Of a stretch of 64,000 nt of DNA, positions 62,163 through 64,000 are shown piece after piece (within the stretch, counting starts at the first letter, position 1; each line of letters opens with the position of its first letter). This DNA is from Meandrina meandrites (Eukaryota > Cnidaria > Anthozoa > Scleractinia > Meandrinidae). The DNA lies in assembly GCA_963693305.1 (NCBI GenBank), contig OY855903.1, positions 58,739,350 to 58,803,349 on the forward strand, written 5' to 3'. A program made the translations under genes and the position numbers. The notes under the pieces are model-generated. The model did not search any database. It was not told the DNA's origin and worked only from the letters and a program-made list of their open reading frames with translations.

Positions 62163-64000
62163 GACTCTTCATAGGAGACATTCATCAGCTAAAGAAAGAA
62201 AATGTCTGACCATGGTGAGACACTTTTGTTTAAGATGTGTTACCTCATGTTGATGCTTAGTCCATACTGCGTTTGAGAAATGTGTAATGGTCGTTTTCCT
62301 TCAGTTTTCAAATTCAGTGAAGATCACAACCAAGCCGTTTATTATTTTAGATGAAGAAAAATGGCACCTTGTTAGATGCATCATCTTTCAAATTGGGAAT
62401 GAATACTCCAGTTTTGCGTGAGATCGCGTGTTCAGCCTCTATGAGCTTACACTCATAGAGTGTAAGTGTGTGGAGAAAAATAAGGGAAAAAATAAGAAAT
62501 TATTTTGAATAGATTCAGTTATCTTGACTCCACTGCCATGCCAATAAAAAATTATCCTATTCAGAAACACGCCTAACGCTTACTCATAGCAAAATTATGC
62601 ATCGTAACCATTGACAAAACTATTGCCTTAGGCCTTGGTAGATGGCCAGTTACTCATTTATTTTGCAAGGCTTAAAACCTTTTCCAAATCGCTCTCTAAT
62701 CTTCACAAATTCAATAAATTGCAGGCGACGTTATACCGGATGAAACTCCCCAGGTTGTGGTTCATTTTTCCAGCTCCGAGGATACGATATGCATGCTTCA
62801 ACTGGAAGATGATGAAGTGTTCTATTGGCAAATCCCCGATTTTATGACTGATTCTCTTTTCATCGACTTCCTAACCGAGATCGTGGACACAATCTCCGAA
62901 CGGGATACAGATAGATTCATTCAACTCTTCGATCCTTTTTCATCATTATGGGACGATTTACGAAGGTGGAACAAAAAACGTGTCAAATGGTTTGATGACG
63001 TGAAGACTTGCTCGAAGATACGAGAAACGTGCTCAAACGAAGACAGCACCGGGGACTTCATTTTCCCTTTCCCATCACAGGGAGACATCAAGAGTGTCGA
63101 CGTTCGAATCGACAATGAAATAGACCCCTCTGGAGAGTTACGAAGAATAGTTAATCAGCTTATAGCATCCACCAAGCTTACGGCTGATGCAGAGTCAGAT
63201 GCCGATGAGGACACTGAAGAAGGTCTGGACACTTTTGTGGATGACAAATACTCGTCAGACGAAGAAGAAGAGATTGACGAGGAAGTACAAGCGAATCCTG
63301 AAAAGCCTTGCTATTATCCTTCGCAAATAGAAATGGCAGCTATCCTAAAGAAACGAATTGACACTATTATGTTCCATTATCACAACATTGCGAGCCTGAG
63401 CGATGCTTTTAACGATGTTGAGTTCATAGTGTATACGGCCCGGTACAGGATGCTCAGCGATCAGACAGAGAAGAGGATACGCCACCCCGATGCCGGTGTA
63501 TTATCGAAAGAAGAACTCAAATCAGGGGATGACTCCGATACAAAGAAACGAATGTTCATGTATGTTCGCAGCCTTGAAACGGATGACCACTTCGAGAAAC
63601 TTAAAAGAGGTGTTCGGGAAAAGCCTAACACTCTTTTCGTTGTCATTGCAGACGAATGTCATTGGGGAATCACGAAAGATAAAGAACAGAAATCTTCTGC
63701 TCATAATCTCTTTATTAATGAATGGTGCAAAGATGACTCTCCCCAAAATGTGGTCGTTGTTCAAATCTCTGCAACACCTTTCAATCTTCTCACACAGAAC
63801 TCTCGCCTTCCTGTGGTCCGATGCGTCCTTCTTCATGACAAACTGTCTTCCAGCCAAAGAGACTACGAAGAAGGCGATGTTGTGGTGCTAGAAAGAGAAC
63901 CTAACTTACCAGAACATGTCCGAAAGAACTCGAAGGAAGTAGAACTTCATGTTGTCCACTGGTCAGAGGTTGAACTGAAGAATTTTGAAGGTGGGATGCG
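62163..64000 (+). CDS. DExH-box ATPase/helicase-like protein, 5' part, runs off the window
   Basis: A non-coding or UTR exon begins after TTTTTTAG at 62162; the ATG is at 62202 (MSDH), with a donor after 62214. The second exon starts at 62725 after TTGCAG and stays open for more than 420 codons to the window end. The first 150 residues have no recognised domain. A strongly acidic linker follows (about 63180-63300, with SSDEEEEIDEE). Then comes YYPSQIEMAAILKKRID, resembling a helicase Q-motif region, VEFIVYTARYRML like motif Ia, LFVVIADECHWGI (motif II, DECH) and VVVVQISATPFNLL (motif III, SAT). No GxGKT/S Walker A is present before motif II in this continuous exon. Motif order fits superfamily 2 helicases; the exact family is not recognised and ATPase activity is doubtful. 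Confidence 0.7.

Overview
The window is animal nuclear DNA, most likely from an anthozoan cnidarian (stony coral or sea anemone). The evidence is short exons with GT/AG introns of 0.1-3 kb, intronless BTB-BACK-Kelch genes, large multi-Kazal secreted-type architectures, and a dense layer of tRNA-derived SINEs, foldback/MITE elements and decayed non-LTR retrotransposon ends. The taxon is an inference; no single feature proves it. All gene models below were spliced by hand by matching reading phase across GT..AG sites.

Layout. (1) 167-28079, plus strand: the last 30 exons of a molybdo-flavoenzyme of the xanthine dehydrogenase/aldehyde oxidase family (954 codons plus stop, all phases agree). The iron-sulfur N-terminus lies before the window. 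Its introns hold most of the SINEs and several inverted-repeat elements, including a near-1-kb palindrome. (2) 28080-33578: intergenic, with two CCCGGGG-ended MITEs, unusual C/G homopolymer tracts and a SINE. (3) 33579-39334, minus strand: an intact BTB-BACK-Kelch gene (37598-39334) and an upstream-truncated tandem copy of its Kelch half (33579-34418). In the truncated copy the missing BTB-BACK half is replaced, in frame, by an unrelated protein with the look of a replication initiator that carries one nonsense codon. (4) 40762-55824, minus strand: a 24-exon gene coding a predicted 1345-residue type I membrane protein: signal peptide, ephrin-like ectodomain, F5/8 type C (discoidin) domain, 16 Kazal domains, one transmembrane segment and a short basic cytoplasmic tail. 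Thirteen Kazal domains are on separate 165-bp phase-1 exons, and seven of these sit in a near-perfect 268-bp tandem array. (5) 55825-62201: gene-poor, with a 1.07-kb terminal-inverted-repeat element and a tRNA-like sequence. (6) 62202-64000, plus strand: the start of a gene with a DECHW (DExH) box and SATP motif but no visible Walker A.

The genes do not form an obvious pathway. The most unusual items are the ephrin-discoidin-multi-Kazal membrane protein, the Rep-like/Kelch chimera created at a duplication junction, and the Walker-A-less DExH protein. Most intergenic and intronic sequence not listed shows no recognisable feature by eye.
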